Below, in pieces: positions 5,374-7,143 of a stretch of DNA of 7,143 nt. The DNA comes from an uncultured Collinsella sp. (GTDB taxonomy: Bacteria > Actinomycetota > Coriobacteriia > Coriobacteriales > Coriobacteriaceae), in the NCBI GenBank assembly GCA_900552395.1, contig URZJ01000089.1:1-7143 (forward strand). Direction: 5' to 3'. Positions within the stretch are counted from its first letter, which is position 1. The number at the start of each line of letters is the position of its first letter. Made by a program: the position numbers and the translations under genes. A model generated the notes under the pieces. It made no database searches. It had not been told where the DNA came from and worked only from the letters and a program-made list of their open reading frames with translations.

Positions 5374-6251
5374 ACCAAAAGCTCGCAAGATACGAACTGT
5401 CGAAAACGATTAGACGTCCAGCTTTTATCCTTGCTCTCTTGATTGCGGTCGCAGTTGCAATAGCTGCCGCGCTGGAGCCGTGGGCAAATTTGGAAAAAGA
5501 GCGCCACAACCTTCTTTCTTTTGGTTACGGCGTTGGCGTGCAAGCCGAAAATTATCTCGGTCAAACACGTGAAAGCAGCTTCGGTAACTGGATTGTTGTG
5601 AGCGCGAACGCGCCACTGTCTGCGTCGGTGTTTTTCTATGCACTGCCCCTGCTTGCAATGTTGGCTGGATCTTGGTCGTGTCTCTTTGAGCGTTTGAGTG
5701 GTTATGACATGCAGATATGCACGCGCGTTTCCAGAAAGGCGTACGTGAACGTAAAGATGCTGTCTGCTTTCCTCTCCGCGTTTACAGTGACTGCCATTCC
5801 TCTGCTCGTCAATTTCCTGATCGTCTCGATGCTTTTTCCTGCGTATCTTCCTCGGGTCGATGAGTCGACTTACGTAGGACTTTACCTGCATAGCTACTTC
5901 TCCGGTCTATTTTATTCGCATCCTTTGTCATATGTGCTCGCATACACGCTGTTCGATGCTGTCACGCTCGGGACTTTATCCATGGCTGTAACTGGCTTCT
6001 CAATTTTGTTTCGTAGCAGAATCAAAGCGATAATTGTCCCGTATCTGCTAATGGTTGCGTGGCATTTTGCAAATGGCTGGATCTTCGGCGTAATGGCTTG
6101 TGTGGGGTTTAACTGCAATATCCTCAACAGCATCAGGTCGGAATCGCTGAATAACTGGCCAGACATTCGAGCCGGTTTTGCGGAAATCATATTATTGACC
6201 CTTGCTTCGTTGGCTTTTTCTGGGGCGTGGAAAAGACGCGAGGTGGTCTGA
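5370..6251 (+). CDS. ABC transporter permease, ABC-2-like, first of two
   Basis: A 293-residue membrane protein with about six membrane segments near residues 18-35, 84-103, 131-156, 184-214, 219-243 and 269-286. A short cytoplasmic loop, FERLSGYDMQICTRVSRKAY followed by VNVK (about 106-128), matches the E..(S)G......RVSR....K pattern that ABC-2 exporters use to contact the ATPase. The large loop between TM1 and TM2 (about 36-83) is probably extracellular. It has no ATPase motifs and depends on the ATP-binding gene two places downstream. I chose ATG 5370 because GGAGGAGG lies four to seven bases upstream; an earlier in-frame TTG at 5316 would translate the stem-loop and the ribosome site. The start overlaps by ATGA (5370-5373) the stop of the secreted-protein frame as written. 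Likely export or self-protection function; the substrate is unknown. Confidence 0.8.
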   Translation: MNQKLARYELSKTIRRPAFILALLIAVAVAIAAALEPWANLEKERHNLLSFGYGVGVQAENYLGQTRESSFGNWIVVSANAPLSASVFFYALPLLAMLAGSWSCLFERLSGYDMQICTRVSRKAYVNVKMLSAFLSAFTVTAIPLLVNFLIVSMLFPAYLPRVDESTYVGLYLHSYFSGLFYSHPLSYVLAYTLFDAVTLGTLSMAVTGFSILFRSRIKAIIVPYLLMVAWHFANGWIFGVMACVGFNCNILNSIRSESLNNWPDIRAGFAEIILLTLASLAFSGAWKRREVV

Positions 6252-7087
6252 TGCTGTTTAGGCTGGTCGCCGCGGACCTGAGGACCGTTTTGAAGAAGAA
6301 CATCATCACTTTTATTGCAATTGCGGCAGTGACCGTTGCGAACTTGGTGTACGCCTACGGATTGTCTTCTGTGTATGGGGTTAGAACGGATACCTTGGGG
6401 TTTGCGGATAATCTTGCGCTCGTGTTTGCCGGATCTGCTCCGTTTGAGCCTAGGCCCGGGGTCATGTTTGTGCCTCCGCTAGGATGGCTATTTCTCATTC
6501 TGCTTATTCTCTATACAACACTCGACTATCCGACCGAATCGTTGCACGGGTTTGGTTTGCAAGCGCTTGTTCGATGCCGGGCAAGAACCCTTTGGTGGGT
6601 CTCGCGTTTTATCTTGGTGGCGGCAGTAACGGCATTTTCACTGCTCGTGGTGGTTTGCTCTGTTGTGATTTGGAGCTTGGTGGTGAGCTCCTCGTTCAGC
6701 GCGGTCATTCATGGTGAGTCGCTTCAACTGGCTAATTTGGCGCCGTGGTTTCTCAAAGCTGCCGAGGCAGATGCGCTGCCGTTTTTCATAGGTCTCTTAT
6801 TTGCTTTTGAGGCGCTTGCGTTTGCGCAGGCAGCGGTTGGGTTTGTGCTTGGGTCGTCAGTCTCGTTTGTGGTTTTAATGAGCTACCTGATCTGCTCGGC
6901 ATATGCACGACATTGGGCGCTATTGGGTAACGCCTTGATGCTGTTGCGCTGGGGTGGAATTGTCAAAGAGGGAATCGCGGCGGGCTCGAGTGTCTTGTCA
7001 TCAATTGGGCTTATGTCGTTATGCCTATCGTTGGGTGGACTGTGGTTTCGAAGGGCCGACCTTATAGAAAAGGGGGACAAGATATGA
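6251..7087 (+). CDS. ABC transporter permease, ABC-2-like, second of two
   Basis: A 278-residue membrane protein with about six membrane segments near residues 18-37, 72-90, 118-147, 175-195, 197-219 and 245-265. After TM2 comes SLHGFGLQALVRCRARTLWW followed by VSRF, the equivalent of the ATPase-contacting loop in the first permease; 'G(L/I)Q.L(V/I)R.R.R..WW.S' is familiar from small peptide-type exporter permeases. The two permeases share topology but little visible sequence, suggesting a heterodimer. The ATG at 6251-6253 shares a base with the TGA of the first permease (6249-6251), and GAGGTGG just upstream can serve as the ribosome site. Its own TGA (7085-7087) overlaps the ATPase ATG as ATGA. 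Tight overlaps on both sides indicate a single coupled transporter unit. Confidence 0.78.
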   Translation: MLFRLVAADLRTVLKKNIITFIAIAAVTVANLVYAYGLSSVYGVRTDTLGFADNLALVFAGSAPFEPRPGVMFVPPLGWLFLILLILYTTLDYPTESLHGFGLQALVRCRARTLWWVSRFILVAAVTAFSLLVVVCSVVIWSLVVSSSFSAVIHGESLQLANLAPWFLKAAEADALPFFIGLLFAFEALAFAQAAVGFVLGSSVSFVVLMSYLICSAYARHWALLGNALMLLRWGGIVKEGIAAGSSVLSSIGLMSLCLSLGGLWFRRADLIEKGDKI

Positions 7088-7143
7088 GTGTGATCGTAAG
7101 GGGCGTATCGAAGCGCATGGGTAAAAACGATGTCCTGCGCAAC
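7084..7143 (+). CDS. ABC transporter ATP-binding protein, first 20 codons only
   Basis: The visible residues are MSVIVRGVSKRMGKNDVLRN. The pattern '(I/V).. GVSKR.G...VL.N' is the usual first strand and turn of an ABC ATPase, just ahead of the Walker A loop, which would lie outside the window. The start is fixed by the ATGA overlap with the second permease and by AGGGGG at 7071-7076. Identification rests on this short stretch and on its position after two permeases. It would energise the heterodimeric exporter. Confidence 0.75.
   Translation, partial: MSVIVRGVSKRMGKNDVLRN

Noticed and set aside
5166..5891. 241-codon minus-strand open frame across the peptide and permease genes
   Set aside because: It is antisense to a gene with clear signal peptide and to a permease with clear TM periodicity; its product is Arg/His/Cys-rich and looks random.

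Overview
The window looks like chromosomal DNA of a high-G+C actinomycete of the class Coriobacteriia, with a Collinsella-type genome as my best guess. Three things suggest this: a DUF3662/FHA protein coupled to a membrane Ser/Thr kinase (an actinobacterial arrangement), a very hydrophobic LuxR-type regulator of the sort this class carries in many copies, and the base composition. The genus is inference.

Layout. (1) 1-2119, minus strand: a Ser/Thr protein kinase with about ten C-terminal membrane segments, followed with a GTGA stop/start overlap by the N-terminus of a DUF3662 (FhaA_N-type) protein that runs off the left edge. This is high-G+C core-type sequence. (2) 2120-2558: a divergent intergenic region. 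It carries a weak promoter candidate for the kinase, an array of a 14-base motif in alternating orientation at 30/32-base steps bounded by 11-base inverted ends (2231-2419), and a consensus TATAAT box for the next gene. (3) 2559-4694, plus strand: a 711-residue membrane regulator with the duplicated layout 8 TM - LuxR HTH - 8 TM - LuxR HTH. (4) 4695-4803: an intergenic region with a hairpin over the regulator stop codon and a perfect 12-base palindrome inside a possible promoter. (5) 4804-7143, plus strand: an apparent operon of a small Sec-secreted, cysteine-containing protein with an apparent -1 frameshift, two unrelated six-TM ABC-2-like permeases, and the first 20 codons of an ABC ATPase. 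Stop/start overlaps join the last three genes.

How the parts may work together (inference). The regulator lies directly upstream of a peptide/transporter operon in the same orientation, so it is the natural candidate to control it. The operon resembles a secreted-peptide cassette with its own ABC efflux or immunity pump (bacteriocin-like or signalling peptide). The frameshift would mean that this copy of the peptide is broken, mis-sequenced or recoded. The accessory half (from about 2500) is visibly lower in G+C than the kinase half, and the repeat array sits on the boundary, which fits an acquired module next to a conserved kinase/FHA locus.
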